A stretch of 64,000 nucleotides of DNA from Dendrolimus kikuchii (taxonomy: Eukaryota > Arthropoda > Insecta > Lepidoptera > Lasiocampidae). The translations under genes and the position numbers were made by a program. Below the pieces are notes generated by a model. It was not told where the DNA came from and searched no databases. It saw only the letters and a list, made by a program, of their open reading frames with translations. The first letter of the stretch is position 1. Each line of letters opens with the position of its first letter. The DNA lies in assembly GCA_019925095.2 (NCBI GenBank), contig CM034411.1, forward strand, positions 3,115,001 through 3,179,000, written 5' to 3'. Shown here piece after piece: positions 12,021 through 47,009 of this stretch.

Positions 12021-12576
12021 CGACAACAAAACTCAGTCTCGAACATCGACGCAGGGTTGCCAACTTATCGTAACTAATATATTGGGTCTGTTATTTTGAT
12101 GCGCAATAAAGTGTTACCTATCCATAATTAAAAAAATACTTTTATAAATGACCATTAAAGTTATACTTAATATCATAACTTGCTTTTCCCATACAAAATC
12201 TAGGAGGCTTTGACATTCTATAAGATGATAATGAGTGTAACAGACACTTGCCTATCAACTAGTTTATTATGGTTTATGTAATTGTGAGGATGATCTTTAA
12301 GAAACAAAGATTGAAGTTTACATTATTGAGGTCACATGTGGAAAGTTCTAGTATTTATATACTTTATTATCAGTATAAAAGAATGATAAAAGTGTTTTTA
12401 ATTTAAAGATAATATTAGTTTAAAAGAAATGTTACTTTACTGCCAATTATCTCTTTATTTCTTACATAACTCTAAAGAGATAAAAAACTGTTGACATTTA
12501 ACTAGCACCAAAAACATAATATACAATAAACATAACAACTTTCTAATCTGTGTTAGCATAAACCAATTGCTAAACA

Positions 12577-12763
12577 TCAGACACATTTGATTGCTTCAAT
12601 AGCTTTTGATGCCATTTGTCTAACATAACTCTTATACACAGGTTTCTGAAAGAGGATTGACTTTTGAAAATGTCTCCATTTTGCCAGCTGATTCGCGCGC
12701 AAGTCGCAACCACCGCATGCAGCCTGCCGGGAACCCGTTTTGTTCACTTCATATTTTACTTTT
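12577..12763 (-). CDS. Uncharacterised gene, candidate terminal exon
   Basis: After an acatctag acceptor the frame runs 61 codons to TGA. It contains ACGGCDLRANQLAKWRHFQK and ends with an amphipathic-looking YKSYVRQMASKAIEAIKCV. Codon use and amino-acid mix look protein-like in an otherwise AT-rich, stop-filled region. Confidence 0.6.
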
Positions 12764-15412
12764 CTAGATGTTTTTGTGTAAAATTAAAAAAAAAAATTGT
12801 TTAAAGATAATACTGTTATTGTTCATTAAAGTGAAAGAGCTCAATTAAAATTTAATCATCTCAAAAAGAAAGTCTCCTGTATGGATTACAAAGTATTAGT
12901 AAAGTATAGATTATAAACTACAAAGTAAGAAATGGGATGTCGGTGCTCTTTGCCTAGTCACTGACTAGGGTAGTGACAGGATAGTCGGCTAGTGGGCTTT
13001 ACTGACTAATCGGCTTATCTTTAATTAGCATCTATTATCACCTGCCTCCTTGACGATGACATTGGCAAAATCAAAAGGTGTTGGAGCCAGCAACAGAAAT
13101 AGAATAGAGTCAGCCCAATTAATGGCTGGTTCCTATATCTCACAGACCATTCATTTGCCTTACTATTGGTTAAAATTTGACATAATCTCCATAAAAGTAA
13201 TGTGAAAATTCAAGCGACGAGATGTAGAACAAGTGTATTAATAGCTTAGATATAGGAACCAGTTATAAATGAATTTGCTTGAAAGACATAAAACTGAAAG
13301 GGCAAATGGTGCTAAATGACATTGAACTATTAAAGTTTTAGACAGACAGAACAGATGCAAGCTTACGTTTATGTAGATCACTGGTTATTTCACCCAAATT
13401 AAAAGTCAAAAATGAACCATGTAAGATTATTTTTTACCATAGTAGCAGCGAAACTTTATGTTCTCCTGGCAATGATGATGTTTTTAGGTAAAATCTTGTC
13501 CAAAGTAAGATATTAATGTGCAGATTTCAACATATTTTCTTTCACAGTGAGCATTTGATAATTATAACAATATGCACATTAGATGAGAAGTATTGCTAAG
13601 TGGTGATTAGCTTTTAGACAGGGCATATCATTAGCATGTCAGGAGCCTTAAGAACAGACGAGCGTGCATGACAAGAGTTATGAATGTCAAAGAAGCAAGT
13701 GAGGTGTGTAAGAATAAGCATAAATGGCGCTCCGTGCCTACCCTGCAAGGGAACTGGCGTGAAGTTATGTATGTATATCATTAGCATGAGAGGCAGGTAT
13801 GTTAGACCATAAGATAAAACAGTTAAATCCAGCAATTACTTTTGGCACTTAGCAGATATAATTTAGGTTGAGATATTGTGTTGTGAACTTGCAGACATGC
13901 TGAACAGCCTGAATGAATTCTCCTGACGTGTCAGTCTCGGCATGGATGTGGACAAGAAGAAAGTCATGTTCAACAAACATGTCATGCTAAGACCGGTAAA
14001 TGTCGATGATTCCCCTCTTGAGGTTGTGCAGGAATTTTTCTACCTTGGACAAAAGATCCACATAGGCAGACACAGCTTCGAGAGGGAATCCAATAGGAGG
14101 GTCCATTTAGGCTGGGCAGCATTCGGTAAGCTTCGACAGGTCTTCTCGTCGACCATTCCGCAATGCTTGAAGATAAAAATCTTCGAGCAGTGCATCCTTG
14201 CCATCATGACATATGGTGCCAAGAAATGGACACTGACAGTGGGACGGGTCCGCAAATTCAAACTCGATCAACAGGTTATGGAGCGAGCTATATTAGGTGT
14301 TTCTCTTATGGATAAAATCAGTAATGAGGACATCCGTAAGAGAACGAAGGTAACCGACATAGCATGCAAAATATGCAAGTTGAAGTGGCAGTGGGCCGGT
14401 CACGTTTGTCACAGGACCGACGGCCGATCGAGCAAACGAGTCCGGGGGTGGAGACCAAGTCTCAGCAAACATAGCGTAGGACACCAGTCATCCCAGTGGA
14501 CTGATTACCTGCGTAAGGTTGCCGGCAGGGGCTAGATAAGGAAGATAGGAAACTGGGATATGTGGTGTGTACTTGGGGAGACCTACGTCCAGCACTGGAC
14601 TGAAATTGGCTGAAGGAGTAGAAGATATTGTGTTGGGTTTGCTATAAAACGCTTCTATTCAAATTTCCGTGCTTTGAAAATGCTCATATAAACATCACTG
14701 CAAAATTGTGAGTATGCAAATTGACATTTCAACACATCTACCACTGACACCACAGTCTATACAATATTGCTTTGCTCTTTTCAAATCAAAATCTACAAGA
14801 GAGCTATCGGTGAGATGAATCTTACTAACTTACAAGCTCATTTTTCAAAATTATCCAACATTCAATAGATCATTTTGAATACATAATTTTTGATACCTTA
14901 TTTATTCAATATGTTTGAAGATTAGATACATGCAAATTTCATCTAGAGAGATTTTTAATCACAATCAGACAACTCAAACAAACTAAAAGTATATCTAGTA
15001 GTTGATGAAAAAAATTATAAGTAGATTTAAATACACTTTTTTAATTAAATTTGAGTCTATACATAAGTGTGGACCAATGTTTTAGGTACAATTTTTTTGT
15101 TAGAATTCTTTAAATAAAGTTTACAAAAAAGTAATAAGTGTAATTGACCTACCTATGGCAGTATAAATGTAATATATATTTGTGGTTTTCTCAAATAAAA
15201 TTGAAATATAGGGAAAATTAATTTATGTTTCTATAAAAATTTAGATTGAGAATCAATTTGATTTTTGCAAAAAAAATATTTAAAATGTGCATATCACATT
15301 TAAAATAATGCTCAACTTTTAATTTTTATTTTAACCAATCAAATTGTCTGCTTCTAAAAGAGTTTCCAATCACAGATACAAAAACTGACCAAAAACTCAA
15401 TTATTATATATA

Positions 15413-15495
<83 letters not shown>

Positions 15496-15686
15496 TAATA
15501 TATATAAATCTCGTGTCACAATGTTTGTCCTCAATGGACTCCTAAACTACTTGACCGATTTTAATCAAATTTTCACACCGTGTGCAGTTTGATCCAACTT
15601 GAAAGATAGGATAGGTTACATTTGGACCCGGTAGGTGGCGCTGCAATCGGGTTCTAAGTTTTATTTCTTCAGGGCAGAACAACGTC

Positions 15687-15751
<65 letters not shown>

Positions 15752-16348
15752 AAGTACAAATATTGTAAAAACAAGTTTATACACAGACACACCTCATTAT
15801 GCGACTAAGCTTTCTGCAATCATAACAAATTCTACCCTCAGGTAAGAATCTCTGAGAAACAGGTGTTTTTATCTTTAAAATAAATATGCAACTTATGTAA
15901 TTTATTCTAATCTATTTCAACATGTTGTTGAATGTTACCAATTAATTACAATGAGTTTATTCATATGATGTAGTGAATCTTTCTAGAAGAATAGTTTTAA
16001 ACGGTAAACCCTAGAAGCAATCTGTACTATTATTGACATAGTGAGAGGGACATTTCATACTGTATTAACATGTTTATATATTAATGTTGCTTATAATCTG
16101 AAAATTCCTGTATTTTAAGTCAATGAAGCATAATTTCTTATACAAATATATAAAATTATCAACATATGAAATATCAAAACAGAATCAAAATAACAGTAAA
16201 ATGAAAATAACTGACCTTCAGCACTCTGGTTTAGCGATGAAGGCGCTCCAGACGATGACAAGTCTTTCTTCTGACCACCCTTAGGTGGATCAGAGTCTGA
16301 ATCGTCGAAAACAAGGGTCCGAACCGATTGCGAACATCGGCGATCCAT
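12577..16348 (-). CDS. Uncharacterised small gene with CxxC...CxxC pattern (three exons, one junction unresolved)
   Basis: Three minus-strand exon candidates lie in order with a start codon and a stop codon. The N-terminal exon is Ser/Asp-rich (TLVFDDSDSDPPKG). The next two exons join in phase and give RFLPEGRICYDCRKLSRIM, then a Lys/Arg-rich region with ACGGCDLRANQLAKWRHF and a C-terminus ending IEAIKCV. CYDC and CGGC make a plausible four-cysteine zinc site (inference). The first exon ends in phase 1 while the second needs phase 0, and no intermediate exon was found in 15852-16215. Either a micro-exon is missed, another 5' exon is used, or there is a sequence error. I do not recognise the protein. 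An RTE-type LINE fragment lies in the larger intron. Confidence 0.5.
13115..13268. repeat. Inverted-repeat element related to 54860-55045
   Basis: TGGTTCCTATATCT at the left with its inverse at the right. CTATTGGTTAAAATTTGACA matches ACCATTGGTTGAATTTTGAC in the 54.9-kb copy. Confidence 0.7.
13639..13774 (+). mobile_element. Family A: LINE 3' tail with 14-bp target duplication
   Basis: The truncated copy is bounded by a perfect direct repeat ATATCATTAGCATG at 13625-13638 and 13775-13788, the mark of target-primed reverse transcription. Confidence 0.93.
13880..14640 (+). pseudogene. RTE-type LINE, C-terminal reverse-transcriptase fragment
   Basis: A 197-residue open stretch (13942-14535) contains FFYLGQKI, LGWAAFGKLRQVFSSTIPQC, a TYGAKKWTL motif and KLKWQWAGHVCHRTDGR, the end region of RTE/BovB-like LINE polyproteins. 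The 5' part, including the catalytic palm, is missing. The normal end (DLRPALD) is in another frame after a stop. Confidence 0.9.
15410..15495. repeat. (TA)n microsatellite
   Basis: Long alternating TA with a short TGTG start. Confidence 0.97.
15500..15665 (+). mobile_element. Helitron-like remnant between (TA)n tracts
   Basis: CTCGTGTCACAATGTTTGTC, ACTTGACCGATTTTAATCAA and CCCGGTAGGTGGCGCTGCAA, flanked by TA repeats on both sides. Confidence 0.55.
15688..15749. repeat. (TA)n microsatellite
   Basis: Alternating TA with one ATGT interruption, at the other end of a Helitron-like fragment. Confidence 0.97.
15793..15851 (-). CDS. Uncharacterised gene, candidate exon 2
   Basis: Fifty-nine bases between a strong acceptor (cctgtttctcag) and a GTGTGT donor. 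It encodes RFLPEGRICYDCRKLSRIM with two trailing bases. The fit to exon 3 (which supplies one base to make Arg) supports it. It needs a phase-0 upstream exon. Confidence 0.55.
16216..16348 (-). CDS. Uncharacterised gene, candidate exon 1
   Basis: Forty-four codons plus one base starting MDRRCSQSVRTLVFDDSDSD, acidic and Ser-rich, closing at a GTCAGT donor. An in-frame ATG 26 codons upstream (16426) is possible, but the nearer ATG is preferred because the protein-like composition begins there. It is AT-poor compared with its surroundings, as real exons are here. Confidence 0.55.
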
Positions 16349-16429
16349 CGTAATTCTCACTGCACTCACAATTTCACAATTAATTCCCCCATTTAAACAC
16401 CCCTCACCGTTACTTTTAATATACAATAT

Positions 16430-18699
16430 CCATTCTCAAAACACTGATTTTAAAATCGTCTGAATATGAAAGCGAATCGATGTTCTTCGCTATAAGATAT
16501 AAATGATTCTCTAAAATACATGATATTGATAAATAATGCAACACACGACTTCTCTTCGTACCACCCCACACAAATCGAAAAAGTGACACTTCACTTACTT
16601 GATTTTAGTGATGTGCATACGGAGAGAAGAGGAAAATTATACATATTATAACATCGATAATCATTGTCAACATTTATTTGACTATAAAGTTTTTTTCTAT
16701 TATTTTGTAGCTAATATCGTCATCGATGTATCACACTATCCTTATTGAGAGTGATAGATCTGTAATTACGTACTTAAGGCTCGACGACCTTTTTCGCCTG
16801 CCTGTCCCATAAGTAAGCAAAATTTCAAAAGATAAGAAAATCATTGGAGTCAAAAGTGCGCAGCACTTGTTCGCATATCTATCACTTGCTTAAAACTCAA
16901 CCACACTTGACAGTGACACTGACAATAATGACGCACCACACACACGCACACACACACACATATTTCCCACACGTGAGACTAATAATAATAACAGTTCGGT
17001 GTAGAATGAGCCAGTTGCCGATCAAATAAAAAGATAAATATAACAATAATTAATAAAAATCTACGTTGTTTTCGATAAACGCAACTATTTAATTCCACCA
17101 AACATCATATGTCATAACATATTAACATAAATAGACATGAAACATACACGTCATTCGCCTTCACCGTGCATTCCTTTTATACGTGTACTATTCTAAAATA
17201 CATAAGACTTCAGTACACTCGCCTATAGTTCTTGAATTCTCGCGTAGTTCTCGCGAGATTGTGGAGAAGCCAATACAATCTCTTTAATATTACAAAGTAT
17301 ACAAAAGTTTGTGAAATCTTTATAGAAAATTACCACCTGCTAACAACATACATACATACATAACTTCATGCCAGTTCCCTTGCGGGGTAGGCACGAACAA
17401 CAAATAAAAATACGTAATTCAAGAATCACTTTTATTTAATATAATACTACCAAATCTTGTTCTGTAGGTGTGTAATTTACAAAGATAAAAAACATAGTAA
17501 CATATTTTACATGTTAAAATAGTAAAATGAAAGTGGAGTAAAGATGTATTGAGAGCTTGTTCGATTTGTTAATCGATTTTCAAATATGTACGAATTGTCA
17601 AGCACTATTACATTTTAACAGGCCTCGGAATCAAGACTTTCTAGGACATAGGACTCAGACTAATAATAAAATATCATCAAAGAAATTTATCGATGTAAAT
17701 ACGTGTAGTTTATAAATAGAAAATTAATTCTTGACTCAACTCAAATCTCTTACACATTAAACTGTCGAAGAAAAATAATAATTTCGAATTTACACCAACT
17801 TAAAAATTTGAAGATTATGGTTAAGTGGATTATCGTGGGCATGTGCAATATTAAAAATATAGCCAACGATCTGATGGCCTCAAAAGAATTTTGTTACAGC
17901 CTTATATATTAAAAACTCTTATATGATTGAAGATTAGTCGAGCCAGATATTTGTCATAGTCTTAGATCATGTTATAGTATATTAATAGTTGAATTTTTGT
18001 ACATGCACACCAATTTAACTAAGTAATTGGCTAAAATGGTAGGGAGTAACGAAAGTATATACAATTTTAACTTTTCAACTATGAGGTCTAAAACTCGTAT
18101 ATGAACGTACATTATGGTCTCAAATTTAGAAAAAAAACCTTTTTGATATTGGTCATTGTGTAAAGTAACTAAAATCTGAGTAGAAATTAACTAAATTTAT
18201 AGTAGTATTTATTAAGTAGCAGATCACTTTTATATCGTTTAACGTTATTAAAGAAGCTATTATAGGAAACACTAATATAAAAAAATAACCTTCTTTTCTC
18301 TTGGCATACATGGGAAATTATTTAAAAAAAAACTTAACACTGGCTAGATATTTAAACTACATCAAAGCATGCATAGTTTACAAAAGGAATAAAAAGACGA
18401 GATGAAGACAAACCAGTCTCTCTTTACTTCAAACTTAATGCCATCTATTGATGTCATCTCAAACTTGTAGAAATGAACTTGCTAGTAGTAAAAATATTAA
18501 ATAGAAAATTGCCAATATCTGTGATTAGTTTATATGTACATATGTAAATAAATGTACAAGTAACACTAAATAATAGAAACTGCATTGATTAGAAATAGAT
18601 TGACTACTTATGAAATGTTAAATTATTTAAATCGTTGATAAGAAGAAGAAAAGCTACTTAGTGTTCATATGCATGTCGTGACATCTAGTGGGTGAAATT
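16430..18699. other. Single-copy intergenic region between divergent genes
   Basis: It separates the minus-strand small gene from MED26. Only a short (CA)n (16930-16960) and one tiny family-A tail interrupt it. No coding stretch was found. The 5' flank of the small gene (16430-16620) probably holds its promoter. Confidence 0.45.
17347..17400 (-). mobile_element. Family A: very short LINE tail
   Basis: About 55 bp covering only the (CATA)n tail and the last codons (TACCCCGCAAGGGAACTGGC in sense). AACA-like bases flank both ends. Confidence 0.75.
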
Positions 18700-18880
18700 A
18701 ATAAAATAAAGTTCTTCCGTCAAAAGAAACGGAAAAACACGAAAGTGCGTCGCCTCAGTAGATATCAGCTGAATTATTCGGCTAAAATGCCCTGGCACGG
18801 GCATACGTAGTCGTCGGTCCGCCATTACGACGCAGCCGAAGACACGTTCGTCGTATTTAGTTAAATATTTTCGTTTATAA
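18700..18880 (+). promoter_or_regulatory. Probable MED26 promoter / 5' UTR
   Basis: GC-richer, repeat-free sequence just before the MED26 ATG, with several CpG dinucleotides and a TCAGT arthropod initiator match at 18755-18759. No TATA box or convincing DPE is seen. The start site is inferred, not shown. Confidence 0.3.
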
Positions 18881-42426
<23,546 letters not shown>

Positions 42427-42921
42427 CGCAGTACCTATACGTGGAAAGTGAGTGTGTTGTGCCAAAAAAGCAGCCTGAATAGGACTGCTACCCGCAGAGG
42501 ACACGCCAGGCCCCAGATGCTGAGTGGTGAAGCTGTGAATTGAGATTGAAAGCCCAAATAGTTGAATCTTACTAAGATCATGTACTCTTATGACATGCTG
42601 AGTTTAAGGTTGAGAATTATAAGTTATATTAAATTTCTTTTAAGCTTGATTATAAATATTCCAAAATGAAGAAAATATACTACCAGAATATTGTGATATA
42701 TTGAAGAATGATGAAAATTAAGCCTTTTGATTAAAAAAAACTCAGTATTTTCTATCATTATGCCTTAAAATTGGCTTAGGAACATACTAAATGTGGCCAA
42801 ATACATTTTTGCTGAATTCTGACATATTGCATCCATTGGATCTTCAGTTTCGAGCCACACTCAAGTGATTTAAGGGTCATGCTATGAATTCCTCTGAAAT
42901 GGTAAATCGTGGTCTGGGCTA
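42427..42921 (+). other. MED26 3' UTR and downstream flank
   Basis: Directly after the stop; no repeat family recognised up to the 21-bp minisatellite. The polyadenylation site is not clear. Confidence 0.4.
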
Positions 42922-43047
42922 GGGCCACCCTACGCCAGAAAAGGGTAACCCTACGTCGGGAAGGGGTAACCCTACGCCGGGTTTGGGCAATTCTACGCCG
43001 GGTTTGGGCAATCCTATACCGGGCAAGGGCAGACCTACGCCCCCGTT
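42922..43047 (+). repeat. 21-bp minisatellite, six units
   Basis: Six 21-bp units of the type GGGTAACCCTACGCCGGGTT, about 500 bp after the MED26 stop. On the minus strand one frame would read GVGLPKP-like heptads, but it is closed by a stop and no gene context exists. Confidence 0.92.
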
Positions 43048-43565
43048 CCAAGTGTCCTTATGTTAGATTTAAGGGTATCCCAATGTAAATAGGAGTGTCG
43101 ATTTAACGATTAAGTGCTCGAATATGTAAATACAGTTCGTAAGTTAGTGAATGTAGTTAGGTGGAAATTGCGTGCCGGGGACTCTGTGTGGTAACAGATT
43201 AGCTGAATTTGGTAAGTAATTTTTTTTTAATCGGATACAATTTATAATTTTGAGATACATAATATAAAACTTGATTGGTTTTATATTTTATCAATCAAAA
43301 TCAAATGATGTTACATTCTTATCCTGTAAAGAATATCAAAAGGTATATTTACTTGCAAGTCATATTTCAGTATAGCAGTGTTTTTCATTCTGTGGGTGGC
43401 GACCCCTAGGGGGGATGCAGAGCCATGCTTGGGGGTCACCGGTAAAAGGTTTAAATTTCTACCACGTACTTAGGTACTTTCTAAGCTCACCACTTTTTTG
43501 TAGAGTATAACGCCCTAATAATGAATATGAGTAACAAAATAGAGATAAAATATAAACATAGTCAT

Positions 43566-44134
43566 ATTTTCTTAAGTTTTCGCGACTTGTATACATAATC
43601 AAACTACGTGTTAACGGTTTTAAGCGCGGTAATTTTATTTGATTTTGGTTTTTCCGACGTTTCGGCCACTTTTCAGTGGCCGTGATCACGGAAGACAAAG
43701 ATGTCAAGTGTCAACGAGTATTATTAAAGTTTTATTTAGCCTACCGCCAACTTGTTAATTTTAATTTTGTTTATGGTTATTATTTACTCTATGGGAGCCT
43801 ACTTTAATTTACTACCGCTTCGCAACATGTTATGGCTTGAAGAGAAGAAGCGGCGCAAGAAACTCTTCAGCAAACATACCTAGCTCTAATAATTTTATAT
43901 AATATTAAAATGGATTAGGCTCCCATAGAGTAAATAATAACCATAAACAAAATTAAAATTAAATAATTAAAATTAATAAGTTGGCGGTAGGCTAAATAAA
44001 ACTTTAACAATACTCGTTGACACTTGACATCTTTGTCTTCTGTGATCACGGCCACTGAAAAGTGGCCGAAACGTCGGAAAAACCAAAATCAAATAAAATT
44101 ACCGCGCTTAAAACCGTTAAAACGTAGTTTTATT
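43566..44134 (+). mobile_element. Family D: full-length foldback element, 16-bp target duplication
   Basis: A 569-bp element starting ATTTTCTTAAGTTTTCGCGA and ending AACGTAGTTTTATT. Its two arms of roughly 150-200 bp are inverted copies of each other. Perfect direct repeats ATATAAACATAGTCAT flank it (43550-43565, 44135-44150). Each arm carries a small hairpin with stem GGCCACT/AGTGGCC. There is no open frame. The long target duplication favours retroposition over cut-and-paste. Confidence 0.9.
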
Positions 44135-44532
44135 ATATAAACATAGTCATTTAAATTACCAACTTTTTGTCTGTCTATGACCCAAGGGGGTCGCCAAAAT
44201 TGTTCAACCTGTAAAGGGGTCGCATATTCAAAAATATTGAAAAGCACTGCAGTATAGTAATATGAAGAACAGCTCAACTGTACAATTTCAAAACCTAGCA
44301 ACTGACATGGTTTTTTCTAAAACGAATGTTTGTGCTTTTATTGTCTATGCTTACCAAAACTATGTCAAAATGTCATATCGCTCCCTGTAAACTTCATAAA
44401 TTGTTTTGGAATGGCATTTCATTGGAGTTCTTTTGGCTATATTTTGAATTTTACAGCTGTGCTATTGCAGGTGTTCTATAGAACAACTACAAATCTACCT
44501 GAAAATAATTTAAATAATATTAAAAACAAATA

Positions 44533-44684
44533 TAAGGATGGGCGCATACGGCCCACCAACCACAGTCACCGGTGGCCAACGACAAGCAGTTCACACACGT
44601 TTACGTTTTGTAGGGAATCGCCGCACACGTGTGGCCGATGGCGGCGTGTGGTCTGTGGTCGGTGGCCCGTATGCACGCAGCCTT
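44533..44684. mobile_element. TIR element (MITE), about 150 bp
   Basis: TAAGGATGGGCGCATACGGC against the inverse TAAGGCTGCGTGCATACGGG, followed by CCACC-AACCACAG on both arms. Confidence 0.82.
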
Positions 44685-45204
44685 ATCGATCCTAGATATC
44701 AAATGACAAATATCTGAATAATGTGTTATCGTTAAAATCTTTATAATATCAAAATCGGTTCAGTCGACACGTCACCACACAGATATATAAAAATTGTTGA
44801 TATAAAATGTTTATGACTTTCCGAAACGCTCGCGCACGCTCAAAAACGTGTCAGATTTAAGTGCGAGTTGAACTTCCGATATGTTTATGCTTATTTTCGA
44901 TTATTTTAACAATTATATTGTGTAAAGTTTAATTTAGGACCGATCCTGTGTAGATGACATGGTGAAAAAAACTTATGAATTTTAATGACCTTGCTCCACC
45001 TGCGTTAGTGTAAATGTGACCAAAAGTGGCTTATTTATAGCATTAAGAAACAATTCGTTACATATGTATACATTATTAACAATAACGCATCTAAAATAAG
45101 GCATTAAACCCTTGGCTGCATCTGCGTAATACAGTCACTATTAACGTTAATCCAGGTTACACACGATTCATTATAGGTTGGCACCCTATAATTTTATTCA
45201 AAAC

Positions 45205-45358
45205 ACCAGCTAGCCTATGTGTTATTCTTATGCGTAAGCTATCTTATTGTAAAGTTTTATCAAAATCCATTCAGTAGTTTTTGCGTGAAAGAGTAACAAA
45301 CATACATACTTCCATAAATCCTTCAAACTTTCGCGTTTGTAATATTAGTAAGATATAC
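45205..45358 (-). mobile_element. Helitron-like (Lep1-type) remnant
   Basis: AGCCTATGTGTTATTCTTAT, AATCCATTCAGTAGTTTTTG and TTCGCGTTTGTAATATTAGT, as in 32355-32575. Confidence 0.65.
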
Positions 45359-45666
45359 TTATAAGTTCACTGGGTGCCAAGAATGGTATAGTTTTTTACC
45401 CTATATGAGATTTGTTTCATAGTCAAGAAGAAAGTTTTTGGATACCTATCATGAATTAAAGTCATCAAAGAAATCCCAATGTTGCCATGTCGTCTACATA
45501 GGAGCAATGTTTTTAAAAAACAACCTATAGATTTTTATTTGTCAATTTTTATAGTCAACCCTGTTGCATGTGTTAGTCATGTATTTATTTAGGAGACAAC
45601 TTTTTTTTTTGAAGCGGTGGATCTTACTAAACCAATGTGATATTAAAATTTCTATTAAGGTACTAT

Positions 45667-46214
45667 TTGAGGTAAGCGAGTGAGACATGAGACGCGTCCG
45701 TGACACACGACATGTATGATAATTCTACGCTGTTCACTGCTGCTACCATAGCTGCCTTCTTCAGGTTGTTAACACTGTGTTTGTATGTGTCAGCATATTC
45801 AGGAATAAAGCAGCCTTCAAGCCACACGTATTTTGTTTAATATATCGGCTTTGTATGCAAATGTATAAAGAATATTTGGAGCGTGAGACAGGTGACATTT
45901 AGGGAGAAGGCACACTGACGTATAGTCGAAGCTTCAATTTACGTAGCATACTGATTAACCTCTGCCTCCACAACCTAAGCTACACATTTATATGTAGATA
46001 AAATGAGATAATGACCCGAGTAGTTTTTTTAATCTCGATAGAAATGTGTGCCTTTCGTTGTGGAGGCAATATGCTACGTACATTTTTAGATTGACGCTTC
46101 GAAGCGCTTAGACTGTGTGACAGTGTGTATTAACCCTTATTGAAACAATTACATACAAAGCGGGTATTTCGTGTGTCGCGGTCATATGTCTAGTGTCTCT
46201 GTCGCGTACCTCAA
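45667..46214. mobile_element. TIR element, about 550 bp
   Basis: TTGAGGTAAGCGAGTGAGAC at the left, inverse TTGAGGTACGCGACAGAGAC at the right, then GTGACACACGACAT / GCGACACACGAAAT. Further in, inverted GTAGCATA and CTCTGCCTCCACAAC segments make it largely palindromic. Confidence 0.85.
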
Positions 46215-46628
46215 TATACTTTTACTCTATTCCATTCTATGCTTCGTTTCTTAGGTAATGCTTAATCGTAAAATTTGAAAGTTAATATATCTTTTATATT
46301 TATGTCTGAGTATTTCTCAAAATAAGTGTAAAGTACAATACAGATGCCAAGTTCTATTTCATTATGAATCTTAAGCGCCCGCAACACTGCATGGGTGTGC
46401 ACCAGTGTAGCATTAAAGTTCAAATGTTTGCCTCCAGTACCAAATATTTATAAAATTAATATATTTTGTCTAAATTTAAACGCACAAAAAGATAAATGGT
46501 TGTATCCAATCAAAAGCTTAGGCCTCATATACGGAGACGCGGGGCGTCGCGCGTGGCGTGTGGCGTGGCGTCTCGCGGCGCGTCGGACGTTTTTATTGTT
46601 TACGTAGAGGCGGCGCGTTTTTTTTTTT

Positions 46629-46712
46629 TTTTTTTTATTGCAGGAGATCAGCAGACAGGCAGATGGCCCACTTGCTGCTGCTCTCTTAAGAGAAACTGGA
46701 ACCTGGTTTACG
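46629..46712 (-). mobile_element. Family B: internally deleted fragment
   Basis: TTTTTATTGCAGGAGATCAG to AGAGAAACTGGAACCTGG, lacking the middle. It sits inside a GC-rich TIR element. Confidence 0.78.
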
Positions 46713-46903
46713 TAGCGGCGGCGCGTGAAGCGGCACGTATCATCGCACGCGTAAACACAGACTTATAGCAATATACGATGTTGTCTATAGAGACGCGAGG
46801 CGGGAAGAGTGGCGGTGCCCGCCGCTGCGCCCGCGTCGTATTCTCAAGCTTGTAGCGAAGCACATTAAATAACTCACTTTTTAACATACAATTTTCTTAT
46901 AAT

Positions 46904-47009
46904 ATTTTCTTAAGTTTTCGCGACTTGTATACCATATCAAATATGATATTTAACCAAAATCAAATAAAATTACCGCGCTTAAAACCGTTAAAACGTAGTT
47001 TTATTATGT
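46904..47009 (+). mobile_element. Family D: short foldback copy
   Basis: About 105 bp keeping only the two ends. ATACAATTTTCTT is found at 46886-46898 and 47010-47022. It is nested in a GC-rich TIR element. Confidence 0.85.

Noticed and set aside
42776..43051. 91-residue Arg-rich minus-strand frame
   Set aside because: Most of it is the 21-bp minisatellite; no start context or homologue-like part outside the repeat.
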